From Actinomyces oris (lineage in GTDB: Bacteria > Actinomycetota > Actinomycetes > Actinomycetales > Actinomycetaceae): a stretch of DNA of 64,000 nt. Below are positions 9,207-18,065 of this stretch, piece by piece. Position numbers and translations under genes: made by a program. The notes below the pieces were generated by a model. It worked only from the letters and a program-made list of their open reading frames with translations, made no database searches and had not been told where the DNA came from. Positions within the stretch are counted from its first letter, which is position 1, and every line of letters begins with the position of its first letter. The stretch is taken from contig NZ_MSKS01000011.1 of NCBI RefSeq assembly GCF_001937445.1, forward strand, positions 1 to 64,000, written 5' to 3'.

Positions 9207-10160
9207 ATGTTTGATGATGCCTGCCGCAGCGATGTACGCGCCCGGCTACTGGCCAGGAACGGCGCAGCCCGACTCTCGTCGCTGAGCCTGACCCGATCAG
9301 AGCGCAGAACGGTGGCACGCATGCTGTCTGAGAAGGCGCTGACCTCCCACCCCGGTCACGTCGTGGCCCTGCCGTCGGCCAAGGCCTTCGTCATCACCTG
9401 CCGCCGACTGGGAGGCGTGGTGAGCTGTGGACACGCGATGAAGCACTACGGCATCCCGATGAGGACATCACCCGGTGTTCTCCATGTCGCCATCTCGGCG
9501 CAGCGCAGCCGCGTTCCCGATGCGATCGGCCGCACGGTGGTCCACCGCGTCAGGGGGCTGTCGCTCTCCGAGGACACCCAGCCACCAGTGGCGCAGGTCG
9601 AGCAGGCCCTCATCTGCTACATGCGCTGCGCCGATGAGCTCGATGCCCTCATCGCACTCGATGCGGCCCTGCGCCTGGGATACACGACCCGCGCGCAGCT
9701 GGCATCCGCCTTGCCTGGCCTGCGCAACGCACCGCTGCGCTCCCTGCTCTCCCAGGCCCGTCCGGGGGCTCGCTCCCTGCTGGAGACGATCGCCCGCTAC
9801 GACCTGAAGCAGGCCGGGTACCGCCCCGTCGCGGCGGTGAGCGTGGACGGGGTCGGCGAGGTGGACCTGGTTCTCAGCCGGAGGCCCAAGGCGATCGTTC
9901 CCGGACCGGCGGATGGCACGCATGTCCTCACCGCAGCGGCTTGCCCTGCATTGCTCATCGAGACCGACGGCTACACCTACCACTCCTCCCGCCCGGACTG
10001 GCAGTGCGACCACCTGCGCGATCAGGCCGCTCTCGCGCGCGGTCTCGCCCCGCTGCGCCTCACCAGCAACCAGGTACTGGATCGGGAGACGGTGCGGATC
10101 GTCTCCCCGGTGGCGCGTCGTCTCGGAATCCACCCAGATGTCACTCCTGGCGACTTTTAG
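9207..10160 (+). CDS. DUF559-type endonuclease-like protein with AbiEi-like N-terminus
   Basis: A 317-residue protein. The N-terminal 150 residues resemble the winged-helix regulator-like region of AbiEi-type actinobacterial proteins. The C-terminus resembles the DUF559/Vsr nuclease fold: GEVDLVL supplies an acidic pair, LLIETDGYTYH a second acidic site, and DHLRDQAALARGLAPLRLT the usual helix and strand. Such proteins are frequent in actinobacteria, but their role is not established. The last residues, DVTPGDF, are encoded inside repeat copy B, so the element supplied the current stop codon. An AT-rich stretch with CATGAT, 6 bases before ATG, suggests a leaderless start. The gene lies between two direct 130-bp repeats and may have come as a cassette. 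Confidence 0.7.
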   Translation: MFDDACRSDVRARLLARNGAARLSSLSLTRSERRTVARMLSEKALTSHPGHVVALPSAKAFVITCRRLGGVVSCGHAMKHYGIPMRTSPGVLHVAISAQRSRVPDAIGRTVVHRVRGLSLSEDTQPPVAQVEQALICYMRCADELDALIALDAALRLGYTTRAQLASALPGLRNAPLRSLLSQARPGARSLLETIARYDLKQAGYRPVAAVSVDGVGEVDLVLSRRPKAIVPGPADGTHVLTAAACPALLIETDGYTYHSSRPDWQCDHLRDQAALARGLAPLRLTSNQVLDRETVRIVSPVARRLGIHPDVTPGDF

Positions 10161-10268
10161 ATGGAGGCGGGAAGGGTTCACCGGGCCCCTACCCCTATCT
10201 GCGCAGGTCCAAGCCTTCCCTCCTGTCACAGCTTGTCGGAGCCCGCCGGAAAAGTCGCCAATCGTGAC
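10140..10268. repeat. 130-bp repeat family, copy B
   Basis: Direct repeat of copy A (129 bases), sharing both terminal inverted repeats and an interior pyrimidine-rich block around CCCCTATCTG. Its left end overlaps the end of the DUF559-like gene, and its right end lies 75 bases before the adenosine deaminase start. Confidence 0.8.
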
Positions 10269-10342
10269 ATTTCGGCGCCTCCCGCTCCCGCCTCGCGTGG
10301 GAGAGCTGCCGGTGAGGTGCGAACGCGTGGAAGAATCCACCC

Positions 10343-11428
10343 ATGCGAGACCTCGCCACCCTTCCCAAGGCGCACCTGCACCTGCACTTCACGGGGTCGA
10401 TGCGCCTGGAGACCCTCATCGAGCTGGCCTCCAGCGCGCGCACGCGCCTGCCCTCGAACTTCCTGGACGGCGACCCCCTACGAGTCCCCGCCGACCGGCG
10501 CGGCTGGTTCCGCTTCCAGCGCGCCTACGACACGGCCCGGGCCCTGGTGCGCACGGAGGAGGTCATGCGCCGCATCGTCCTGGAGGCCGCCCTGGATGAC
10601 GCCGCCGAGGGCTCGCGCCGCTTGGAGATCCAGGTCGACCCGACCAGCTACGCCCCTTTCGTCGGCGGGATCACCCCCGCCCTGGAGATCATCCTTGATG
10701 CCGCCAAGCAGGCCACGACCTTGAGCGGAGTGGAGGTGGCGGTCATCGTAGCGGCCTCCCGGATGCGTCACCCGTTGGACGCCCGCACGCTCGCGCGCCT
10801 GGCAGTGCGCTACGCCGGGGATCAGCCGGGCGAGGTGATCGGCTTCGGCCTGTCCAACGATGAGCGCGCCGGGCAGACCTCCTCCTGGGAGCGAGCCTTC
10901 GCCATCGCCCGCCGGGGCGGCCTGGCCTCCATGCCGCACGGAGGGGAGCTCTTAGGGCCCGACCACCTGCGCGAGGTCGTCTCCGCACTCAGTCCCACAC
11001 GCCTGGGCCACGGGGTACGCGCCGGTGAGGACCCCGCCCTACTGGATGCGATCGTCGCCTCCGGCATCAGCCTTGAGGTCTGCCCCGCCTCCAACGTGAG
11101 CCTGGGCGTCTATCACAGCCCCGACGACGTCCCCCTGCGTACGCTCATGAGCCATGGGGCGCAGATCGCCCTGAGTGCTGACGACCCCCTGCTCTTCCAG
11201 TCCCGGCTCGTCGACCAGTACGAGATCGCCCGGGCCCTGGGCTGCGACGACGCCGAGCTGGCCGAGCTGGCCCGCGGGTCGATCCGCGCCTGCCTGGCCT
11301 CACCGACGGCGAAGCGGGCCTGGCTGGCCGAGGTGGACGCCTGGCTGGCGGCACCCGACCAGGTTCCGGGAGCACAGCCCGACGGTCCGGAGACCAGCGA
11401 CCTCGAGTCTCGCGCGGTTGCGCGCTAG
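10343..11428 (+). CDS. add: Adenosine deaminase
   Basis: Zinc hydrolase that turns adenosine into inosine in purine salvage. The 361 residues carry the metal-binding HLHLHF near the N-terminus, HGGE with the catalytic Glu at about residue 195, LGHG at about 222, and SADDP at about 282 in place of the usual TDDP. Length is normal for the bacterial ADA family. The aminodeoxyfutalosine deaminase branch is a possible alternative. The start is ATG at 10343. The gene stands alone and is preceded by a repeat element. Confidence 0.88.
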   Translation: MRDLATLPKAHLHLHFTGSMRLETLIELASSARTRLPSNFLDGDPLRVPADRRGWFRFQRAYDTARALVRTEEVMRRIVLEAALDDAAEGSRRLEIQVDPTSYAPFVGGITPALEIILDAAKQATTLSGVEVAVIVAASRMRHPLDARTLARLAVRYAGDQPGEVIGFGLSNDERAGQTSSWERAFAIARRGGLASMPHGGELLGPDHLREVVSALSPTRLGHGVRAGEDPALLDAIVASGISLEVCPASNVSLGVYHSPDDVPLRTLMSHGAQIALSADDPLLFQSRLVDQYEIARALGCDDAELAELARGSIRACLASPTAKRAWLAEVDAWLAAPDQVPGAQPDGPETSDLESRAVAR

Positions 11429-11611
11429 GGGCTAGAACCGGCTGCGAGCATTGGCCGAACGCGGGGCGCCTCTACGCGCTGACGCAGCCCGGCCCGCGGG
11501 CAGTGCCCGCCGCCCAGGACCAGGGGCATCCGCCGCGAACCGCGTCTTCGCGCGACGCGCCCCGGGACGCACTGACACTTACCGGGGCTGCCGGGGCTTT
11601 GGACAGGCAAC

Positions 11612-11713
11612 CTAAATGCCGACCTGGACGGGCTCGGGCACGAGGGTAACGCCGTAGCGCTCACGCACCCCGGCCACCACCACGTCACGCAGCCGCGCCA
11701 GGTCCACCCCGGT
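11612..11713 (-). pseudogene. Orphan duplicate of the murB 3' end
   Basis: About 100 bases repeat the end of murB (11748-11849) with roughly ten differences, and keep the same frame and a stop codon. The frame reads ...LARLRDVVVAGVRERYGVT..., ending VQVGI in place of VQVGF. No upstream part of murB accompanies it. It lies 34 bases beyond the real murB stop. It looks like a tandem duplication remnant. The remaining 11429-11611 contains no gene I can support. Confidence 0.85.
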
Positions 11714-11747
11714 CACCCCGGGGCCGACGCGGCTCTGGAGTGACGGC

Positions 11748-13043
11748 CTAGAAGCCGACCTGGACGGGCTCGGGCACGAGGGTGACGCCGTAGCGCTCAC
11801 GCACCCCGGCCACCACCGCGTCACGCAGCCGCGCCAGATCCGTTCCGGTCGCGCCGCCCCGGTTGGTCAGCGCCAGAACGTGCTTGGTGGACAGTCCGGC
11901 CGGGGCGCCGGCCTCCACGGCGAAGCCCTTGGTGAAGCCCGCGTGGTCAATGAGCCAGGCGGCGCTGGTCTTGACCAGCCCCTCAATGACGGGGGCCGCC
12001 TTGGTGCCGAGCACCACCTGCGAGTGGTCGGTGACCGGGAAGCGGGGCGCTTCCTCGGGCAGGTGCTCAGCCTCGGCCGTGGTCAGGATCGGGTTGGTGA
12101 AGAAGGATCCGGCCGACCAGGTGTCATGGTCGGTGCCGTCCAGCACCATCCCCTTGGAGCGGCGCAGCTCGAGGACCGCCTCGCGCAGCTCGTGCTCGGG
12201 CACGCGCTCGCCCAGCTCGACACCGAGCGTCCCGGCCAGCTGGGAGTAGGCGATCCGGGAGGACAGGGAGCCCTGCCGCACGGCGAAGGTGGCGTCGAGG
12301 ACCACCCAGCGTCCGGTCGGCCCCCACAGGCGTCCGCCGCCCACCTCGGTGTCGGAGAGGGACTGCTTGAGGCGCGAGTCCCGGTAGGCCAGCCTCAGCT
12401 CGCCCAGGGCCAGCCAGACCACCCGGTTGCGCAGTCGGTCCCAGGCGCGCACGCTGGCGATGAGCTCGGCGACCTCGGCGCCGTAGGCCCCGATGTTCTG
12501 CACGGGGGCGGCACCCACCGTGCCGGGGATCCCGGACAGGGGCGCGAACCCGGCCCACTGGCTGGCGATGGCCTCGCGCACCAGGTCGTCCCAGGTGGTG
12601 CCGGCGGTGGCAGTGACCTCAACGCCGCCGCACACCGAGTCCGAGACGAGTGAGACCTCGGCGCGGGCGTCCCGGATGACGAGCCCGTCGAAGCCGGCAT
12701 CGGAGGCCATGATGTTGGAGCCGCCGCCGATGACGAGGACGGGCGTTTCGGCGGCGTCGGCCTCGCGGATCGCCTCGGTCAGCTCGCTCTGCGTGGTGGC
12801 CTCGACGTAGCTGCCCACCGGGCCGCCCACACGAAGCGTGGTCAGCTCGGCCAGAGTGGTCGGCCGGGCGCCGGAGCCGGGCGTGTGCGCCAGGGCCTGG
12901 ACGGGTGCGGGCCAGGCGGACGGGTCGACGTCGACGCTCAGTGGGACGGTGCAGTCGCTTTCCACCAACTGCGGCTCGGTCGACGGCGCTGACGGCGCTG
13001 CCGGGGCTTCAGCAGGGGTGCGATCATCTGGGGTGGTGGTCAA
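11748..13043 (-). CDS. murB: UDP-N-acetylenolpyruvoylglucosamine reductase
   Basis: FAD enzyme that reduces UDP-GlcNAc-enolpyruvate to UDP-MurNAc with NADPH, the second committed step of peptidoglycan synthesis. Features seen are LRVGGPVGSYVE, GGGSNIMASDAGFDG, PLSGIPGTVGAAPVQNIGAYG (FAD and substrate binding), the catalytic Ser in SAGSFFTNP, and NRGGATG near the end. I chose TTG at 13043, with GGAG 8 bases upstream (431 residues). A GTG at 13115 would add 24 residues but has no ribosome binding site. The N-terminal 50 residues are Ala/Pro/Thr-rich and look unstructured. Confidence 0.93.
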   Translation of the reverse strand: MTTTPDDRTPAEAPAAPSAPSTEPQLVESDCTVPLSVDVDPSAWPAPVQALAHTPGSGARPTTLAELTTLRVGGPVGSYVEATTQSELTEAIREADAAETPVLVIGGGSNIMASDAGFDGLVIRDARAEVSLVSDSVCGGVEVTATAGTTWDDLVREAIASQWAGFAPLSGIPGTVGAAPVQNIGAYGAEVAELIASVRAWDRLRNRVVWLALGELRLAYRDSRLKQSLSDTEVGGGRLWGPTGRWVVLDATFAVRQGSLSSRIAYSQLAGTLGVELGERVPEHELREAVLELRRSKGMVLDGTDHDTWSAGSFFTNPILTTAEAEHLPEEAPRFPVTDHSQVVLGTKAAPVIEGLVKTSAAWLIDHAGFTKGFAVEAGAPAGLSTKHVLALTNRGGATGTDLARLRDAVVAGVRERYGVTLVPEPVQVGF

Positions 13044-13146
13044 CGAAGGTCTCCGCTCTTCCTGATCAGTTCCTCGTGAGACAAGCAGGGCCCCGCTCAC
13101 ACCAGCGGTGTGCACGGAGCCCCGAGACGCGGACGGGCCGCTCGTC

Positions 13147-13245
13147 TCACTTCTTGTTGCGACGCTGGTGACGCGTCTTGCGAAGCAGCTTGCGGTGCTT
13201 CTTCTTGGCCATGCGCTTGCGGCGCTTCTTGATGACGGATCCCAT
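13147..13245 (-). CDS. Small ribosomal protein bS22
   Basis: A 32-residue, extremely basic protein, MGSVIKKRRKRMAKKKHR at its N-terminus, with 19 Lys/Arg residues. It matches the tiny actinobacterial 30S protein bS22 known from mycobacterial ribosome structures (also annotated AURKAIP1/COX24-domain protein). ATG at 13245 follows a GGAG site. It lies just downstream of the HTH gene, as in Mycobacterium (the Rv0500A-Rv0500B arrangement). Confidence 0.92.
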   Translation of the reverse strand: MGSVIKKRRKRMAKKKHRKLLRKTRHQRRNKK

Positions 13246-13391
13246 GAGATCTCCTCGCAGTTCGCTTCTAGTGCCCGCAGACCCTCCCTGCGGGCCGAGG
13301 CAGGCCGGCGAGGGTTATGCCATGGGGCGGTTGGTCGGCGCGTGAGGCTCAGCGGCCGACCACGCAGGTGACCGCCTGAGTGTAGCGGCTC

Positions 13392-13634
13392 CTAGGACCC
13401 TGATGCCTCTGACGCGTCGTGGCCCCAGTCACCCAGCCCCGCAGACAGGTAGTCGTGAACGGCGCGCTCAGGGACGCGGAAAGAGCGCCCGACCTGCATC
13501 GCAGGCAGGTCGCCGGAGTGCACCATCCGGTAGACGGTCATCTTGGACACGCGCAGCATCGCCGCCACCTCAGCCACGGTGAGGAACGAGGGGGCGCCGG
13601 AGGCGCTGGGGGATGTGGGAAGGCCCGGTGCCAT
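13392..13634 (-). CDS. Excisionase-family helix-turn-helix DNA-binding protein
   Basis: An 80-residue protein whose core FLTVAEVAAMLRVSKMTVYRMVHSGDL is the MerR/excisionase-type winged helix, followed by the recognition wing GRSFRVPERAV. The chosen start is ATG at 13634, before MAPGLPTSPSAS. An in-frame extension up to 13739 is unlikely. This HTH protein beside bS22 is conserved across actinobacteria, so it is a chromosomal regulator and not a phage excisionase. Its target is unknown. Confidence 0.85.
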   Translation of the reverse strand: MAPGLPTSPSASGAPSFLTVAEVAAMLRVSKMTVYRMVHSGDLPAMQVGRSFRVPERAVHDYLSAGLGDWGHDASEASGS

Positions 13635-13911
13635 GAGCTTGAGGTCCGTTCGTCGCGGGTGGCCCCGTCGGGGCAGGAACACCGCCAATATATCTCCGCA
13701 CCAGCCTTCGCACAGGGTTTCTCGGGCACCATTCGCCACAGGCGTCGCATTTCACACTCGGACACCAATGGTCGCTGTCGCAACCTCACTGATCCACCTC
13801 AGAGCTCGGCCGCCACTGCGGCGAGCACCGAGTCCCGGGCACCGCCTCCGCCCGAACACGCCCGGCTCACAACGCTGGCAGACGTGGCGAAGTCGCACCA
13901 GCGGGACCACA

Positions 13912-15534
13912 ATGGCGACCGTGCCCCAGACAGACACCGCCCAGGAGCCGGAGCCCGGCCGCGAACCCCGCAGCGAGGAGCCGGCCGGGGAGCATGGCTC
14001 CTCCCAGGCCGGCAGGCGCCGTCAGGCCCACTGGCACGCCCCGCTCGTGGGCGTCGTCGGCCGCCCGTGGAAGCGGCGCAAGAAGCACCCGGCCACCGGA
14101 CAGGGAGCCGGCCCCCTCGAGGAGCCGTCACCCCTCCCCCCGCTGCCGGGCACGGAGCCCACCGGGCTGCGCCGCCTGCTCAGGCACATCGAGCCACTCA
14201 GCCAGATCGCACGGGCCGCCCGCTTCTACCCGGCCCGGCTGGCTGTCACCGTCTTCGCGGCCATCATCATGGTGGTCACGCTTCTGCTCAGCCTCCCGAT
14301 CGCCACGGCGAGCGGAAAGCATTCCGACTTCCTCGACGCCCTGTTCACCGCCACCTCGGCGGTGTGCGTCACCGGCCTGAGCACGGTGGACACGGCGACC
14401 TACTGGTCCACCTTCGGGCACGTCGTCATCATCCTGGCCGCGGCCGTGGGCGGGCTGGGCGTCATGACCCTGGCCTCACTGCTGTCCCTGGCGGTGTCCC
14501 GGCACGTAGGACTGACCCAGCGGATGCTGGCGACCTCGGAGAACCAGTCGCGCCTGGGCGAGGTGGGCCGGCTGCTGCGCGCCGTCATCTACACAGCCAC
14601 CGGCTGCGAGCTCCTCCTCATCCTCATACTGCTGCCCCGCTTCCTCAGTCACGGTCTCGATGTGGGCCACGCCCTGTGGTACGCGTTCTTCATGGCGCTG
14701 TCGATCTTCAACAACGCCGGCTTCGTCATCATGCCCGAGGGACTGGCGGCCTACTCCACCGACTGGTGGATCGGCCTGCCGATCATCCTGGGGACCTTCA
14801 TGGGCGCCGTCGGATTCCCCGTCATCCTGGACATCATGGGCCGACGCCGCCACCCCCGCACATGGAGCCTGCACACCAAGCTCACCCTGACGACCTACCT
14901 GGCCCTCACGGTCGCCTCGACCCTCGCCATCGCCACCTTCGAGTGGAACAACCCGCTCACCTACGGCTCCCTGCCCACGAGCGGGAAGATCATGACCGCT
15001 CTGATCAACGGCGTCAACGCCCGCTCCTCGGGACTGTCCACGATCCCGCCCGAGCACATGCACGAGGCGACCTGGTTCCTCCAGGACGCCCTCATGTTCG
15101 TCGGGGGCGGCTCGGCCTCGACGGCCGGCGGCATCAAGGTGACGACCTTCGCGGTCCTGCTGCTGGCGATCCTCGCCGAGGCCCGCGGCGACCAGGACAT
15201 CGAGGCCTTCGGACGGCGCATCACCCCCTCGACCGTGCGCCTGAGCGTGGCGGTGGCCTTCATCGGATCCAGCATCATCGGACTGGCCACGCTCCTGCTC
15301 CTGCAGATGACCAACCTGTCCCTGGACCGGATCCTCTTCGAGGTCATCAGCGCCTTCGCGACCGTGGGCCTGTCCACGGGCATCACGCCCTCCCTGCCGG
15401 ACGGGGCCAAGTACGTCATCGTGGCGCTCATGTTCGTCGGCCGTGTGGGCACGATGACGGCGGCCAGCGCCCTGGCGCTGCGCGAGCGGCGCCGCGTCAT
15501 CCGAATGCCCGAGGCCAGCCCGATGATCGGCTAG
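13912..15534 (+). CDS. ktrB: Potassium uptake channel subunit, KtrB/TrkH family
   Basis: Integral membrane ion-conducting subunit of a Ktr/Trk potassium uptake system. The 540 residues start with a basic cytoplasmic tail of about 85 residues. Four M1-P-M2 repeats follow. Pore-loop segments include SAVCVTGLST, FNNAGFVIMP, NARSSGLST and FATVGLSTG, each with the selectivity Gly. A MFVGGGSASTAGGIKVTT segment lies before the fourth repeat. ATG at 13912 is the first start after the divergent HTH gene. The gating partner normally follows directly. Here it lies 2.5 kb away, beyond a TetR-MFS pair. Confidence 0.93.
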   Translation: MATVPQTDTAQEPEPGREPRSEEPAGEHGSSQAGRRRQAHWHAPLVGVVGRPWKRRKKHPATGQGAGPLEEPSPLPPLPGTEPTGLRRLLRHIEPLSQIARAARFYPARLAVTVFAAIIMVVTLLLSLPIATASGKHSDFLDALFTATSAVCVTGLSTVDTATYWSTFGHVVIILAAAVGGLGVMTLASLLSLAVSRHVGLTQRMLATSENQSRLGEVGRLLRAVIYTATGCELLLILILLPRFLSHGLDVGHALWYAFFMALSIFNNAGFVIMPEGLAAYSTDWWIGLPIILGTFMGAVGFPVILDIMGRRRHPRTWSLHTKLTLTTYLALTVASTLAIATFEWNNPLTYGSLPTSGKIMTALINGVNARSSGLSTIPPEHMHEATWFLQDALMFVGGGSASTAGGIKVTTFAVLLLAILAEARGDQDIEAFGRRITPSTVRLSVAVAFIGSSIIGLATLLLLQMTNLSLDRILFEVISAFATVGLSTGITPSLPDGAKYVIVALMFVGRVGTMTAASALALRERRRVIRMPEASPMIG

Positions 15535-15596
15535 CGCCCGTCACCCCGTTGTCCGCACCTGCTCACCCGAGAGCCCGCAGACACCAGCGGGGACGA

Positions 15597-16307
15597 TCAG
15601 CTCCCCTCGGATCCCGGCTCGTCCGGGGCGAGCAGGTGCCCGAGGGTCGCGGCCGCACTCTCCACATCTGCGCGGCCGGTGATGAGCTGCTCAACGATGA
15701 GTCCGAAGGAGACGCTCTGGATGAGGGAGGCCAGCTGCTCGGGACTCAGGCGGCAGGAGATCGTCCCCACCCTCTGTCCGTTGCGGCACAGGCGGATGAG
15801 GCCGCTGCGGATGTCCTGGTAGTTCTCCTGGACCATGACGCGCATCTCGGGATCACGAGTCAGCTCACCCCAGGCGTGGTAGGCCAGTGGCGCCCAGGCA
15901 CTCAGTCCGACGTCGTCAGCGTCCTTGTGAACCTCGCCTCGCCCAGCGGAGGCCCCCCGCGAGGCGGAGTCGGCCTCGCCGGCGTGCTGCTCAATGTCGT
16001 CGCGCTCGTAGTTGAGCAGGACGAGCGTCTCGATGAATCCCTGCTTGAAGTCCGGCAGTGCCTCGGACTCGGCGAGCTGCTTGATCCGCTCGACGAGCGG
16101 CCCCATCCGCCGAATCAGGACCTCGCGTATGAGCGAGCACTTGCCCTCGGGGAAGTAGCGATACACGGTCGACGACGACATCCCGGCCGTTGCGATGACC
16201 TCGTCCATGGAGGTGGCCTGGAAGCCGTTGCGGGCGAAGCACTCCTCGGCGGCCTGCAGGATGCGGCCGGACTGACGCTCCCGGTAGGCGGCGCTCACTC
16301 GTGGCAT
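15597..16307 (-). CDS. TetR-family transcriptional regulator
   Basis: A 236-residue repressor. The N-terminal HTH (about 10-56) has TSMDEVIATAGMSSSTVYRYF, and the C-terminal ligand domain is unrelated to any I recognise. It has an inserted charged loop at about 125-150. The start is ATG at 16307 (MPRVSAAYRE). It is divergent from the drug-type MFS gene, with a palindrome and promoter between them, which is the usual arrangement for a local efflux repressor. It is convergent with ktrB. Confidence 0.88.
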   Translation of the reverse strand: MPRVSAAYRERQSGRILQAAEECFARNGFQATSMDEVIATAGMSSSTVYRYFPEGKCSLIREVLIRRMGPLVERIKQLAESEALPDFKQGFIETLVLLNYERDDIEQHAGEADSASRGASAGRGEVHKDADDVGLSAWAPLAYHAWGELTRDPEMRVMVQENYQDIRSGLIRLCRNGQRVGTISCRLSPEQLASLIQSVSFGLIVEQLITGRADVESAAATLGHLLAPDEPGSEGS

Positions 16308-16344
16308 GCCCCCAGCATAGGTGACCCGAGACACCGCAAATCGA

Positions 16345-16354
16345 AACGATCGTT
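16345..16354. promoter_or_regulatory. Palindromic operator candidate for the TetR regulator
   Basis: AACGATCGTT is a perfect 10-bp palindrome immediately upstream of the -35 of the MFS gene. A second AACGA-rich block, with three tandem AAACGA-like units, lies at about 16389-16407, between the -10 and the start codon. Binding by TetR at either place would block transcription. This is an inference from position. Confidence 0.5.
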
Positions 16355-16355
16355 G

Positions 16356-16385
16356 TTGACTAGACATCGCAGGGAAGCCTAGACT
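16356..16385 (+). promoter_or_regulatory. Promoter of the MFS efflux gene
   Basis: TTGACT, an 18-base spacer and TAGACT form a good sigma-70-type promoter, 45 bases before the ATG at 16430. Confidence 0.6.
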
Positions 16386-16429
16386 CCCAAACGAAAACGA
16401 AAACGACAGTTTTGATATGGAGGTCCGCG

Positions 16430-18025
16430 ATGACACTCACAGCGACATCCACTCTCAGACAGACCGAACCGGCACAGGAGACGCAGGAGCAGACCCCCGT
16501 GACTGCACGGCATCCCAATCGCCGCGCGGTCATGGTCAGCGCCGTCCTCACCCAGCTGATGATCGTCCTGGATCTGACGATCATCGCCATCGCCCTGCCG
16601 CACATGCAGGAGGACCTGGGAATGACCGTGTCCCAGAGCCCGTGGACGGTCACCGGCTACAGCCTGGCCTTCGGCGGCCTCGTGCTCTTCGGGGGAAGGC
16701 TCTGCGCCGTGGTCGGCATCCGCCGCTCCTACCAGGTCGGTCTGATCGGATTCGGGATCGCCAGCCTCGCAGCCGGAATGGCGACCACCTTCCCCATCCT
16801 GCTGGTGGCCCGCGTGGCCCAGGGCTGCTTCGGCGCCCTGCTGGCCCCCACCTCGCAGTCACTGCTCAACGTGACCTTCACCGAGCGCAGTGAGCGCGAG
16901 CGGGTCTTCGCGATCTTCGGCGCCACTGGCGGCCTGGGAGCGGCCGTCGGACTGCTCGTCGGCGGGGCGCTGACCGACTGGTTCAGCTGGCGCTGGGCCC
17001 TCTACATCAACATTCTCCTGGCCGGCGCCTCCCTGCTCATCGGGCAGCGCAGCCTCCCACCGGCCGACCAGCGCGACCGCGGCTCACGCATCACTGACGA
17101 CCTGACCGGCCTGGTCCTGGGATGCGGGGCCTGCTTCAGCGCCGTCTACGGGCTCGACCGGGCCCAGCAGACCTCCTGGACATCCACGTCCACCGTCAGC
17201 TGGCTGGCACTCGGCGGCATCGCCGCGGTGCTGTTCGTGGTCCGCGAGCGCTTCGCGAGCCGCCCGGTGCTGCCCCTGTCGATGATGGCACTGCCCGTGC
17301 GCGCAGCCTCCTACGCCACGCAGTTCGTCGCCGGCGCCGCCCAGATGGGGGCGATCATCTACCTGACCTACTACATGCAGAACCACTTCGGCTACTCGCC
17401 CTTCAAGAGCGGGGTCGTCTTCCTCCCGATGGTCCTTGCGCTGATCGCCACCGCGATCCCGGCCGGGCGCGTCATCGTGCCCAGGCTCGGGGCGCGCGGC
17501 ACCCTGCCGCTGGGGCTGGCGGTATTGACGGGATCCTTCCTCATCTTCTCGCGCATGACCACGGAATCGACTTACGAGCAGGTGGCGCTGCCCGGCCTCA
17601 TCGCCTTCGGGATGGGCCTGGGACTGACGATGCCGGTCACCTTCAACTCCGGCACTCGCGGAGTGGATGCCAAGCGGACCGGACTGGCCTCGGCGATCCT
17701 GAGCGCCGCCCAGCAGATCGGCGGGTCCTTCGGGGTGGCGCTCATGACCTCCTACGCCACCCAGCACGCCGAGGACTACGTGACCGATCATGCCGCTGGG
17801 GTCAAGGTGGCAGCCATGGAGGCGATGATGCGGGCCCAGGCCCTGCCGCAGTCGCCCGCGGGCAAGCAGATCGTCGAGACCCTCAAGGCCCAGCTCATCG
17901 ACCGGGCGCAGATCGAGGCCTACTCCGGCGGCTTCACGATGATGGCCTGGATCCTGGCCGGGGCGGCGACGGTCCTGGTGGTCTGCGGGATCGGCCTGAG
18001 CATCCGACGTCGCCGCACGCGGTAG
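16430..18025 (+). CDS. MFS drug efflux transporter, DHA2 (14-helix) type
   Basis: Proton-driven exporter of 531 residues. VLDLTIIAIALP in helix 1 is the DHA2 signature. The helix 2-3 loop has GGRLCAVVGIRR, and helix 5 has GGLGAAVGLLVGGAL (antiporter motif C). The hydrophobic profile fits 14 helices. The start is ATG at 16430, with GGAGG 7 bases upstream. The gene is divergent from its likely TetR repressor and 40 bases ahead of the potassium-gating gene, which may be read partly from this promoter. The substrate is unknown. Confidence 0.9.
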   Translation: MTLTATSTLRQTEPAQETQEQTPVTARHPNRRAVMVSAVLTQLMIVLDLTIIAIALPHMQEDLGMTVSQSPWTVTGYSLAFGGLVLFGGRLCAVVGIRRSYQVGLIGFGIASLAAGMATTFPILLVARVAQGCFGALLAPTSQSLLNVTFTERSERERVFAIFGATGGLGAAVGLLVGGALTDWFSWRWALYINILLAGASLLIGQRSLPPADQRDRGSRITDDLTGLVLGCGACFSAVYGLDRAQQTSWTSTSTVSWLALGGIAAVLFVVRERFASRPVLPLSMMALPVRAASYATQFVAGAAQMGAIIYLTYYMQNHFGYSPFKSGVVFLPMVLALIATAIPAGRVIVPRLGARGTLPLGLAVLTGSFLIFSRMTTESTYEQVALPGLIAFGMGLGLTMPVTFNSGTRGVDAKRTGLASAILSAAQQIGGSFGVALMTSYATQHAEDYVTDHAAGVKVAAMEAMMRAQALPQSPAGKQIVETLKAQLIDRAQIEAYSGGFTMMAWILAGAATVLVVCGIGLSIRRRRTR

Positions 18026-18065
18026 CGTAGGAGTCACTGTTCCGCGGCCGACCTCAGGAGACCTC

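Noticed and set aside
9933-10140. The DUF559-like protein as a complete restriction-modification or toxin-antitoxin system
   Set aside because: No methyltransferase, antitoxin or second subunit lies beside it, so only the single protein can be claimed.
13392-13634. The excisionase-like protein as a sign of an integrated phage
   Set aside because: Its conserved place beside bS22 across actinobacteria makes it a chromosomal gene, and there is no integrase, att site or phage gene nearby.
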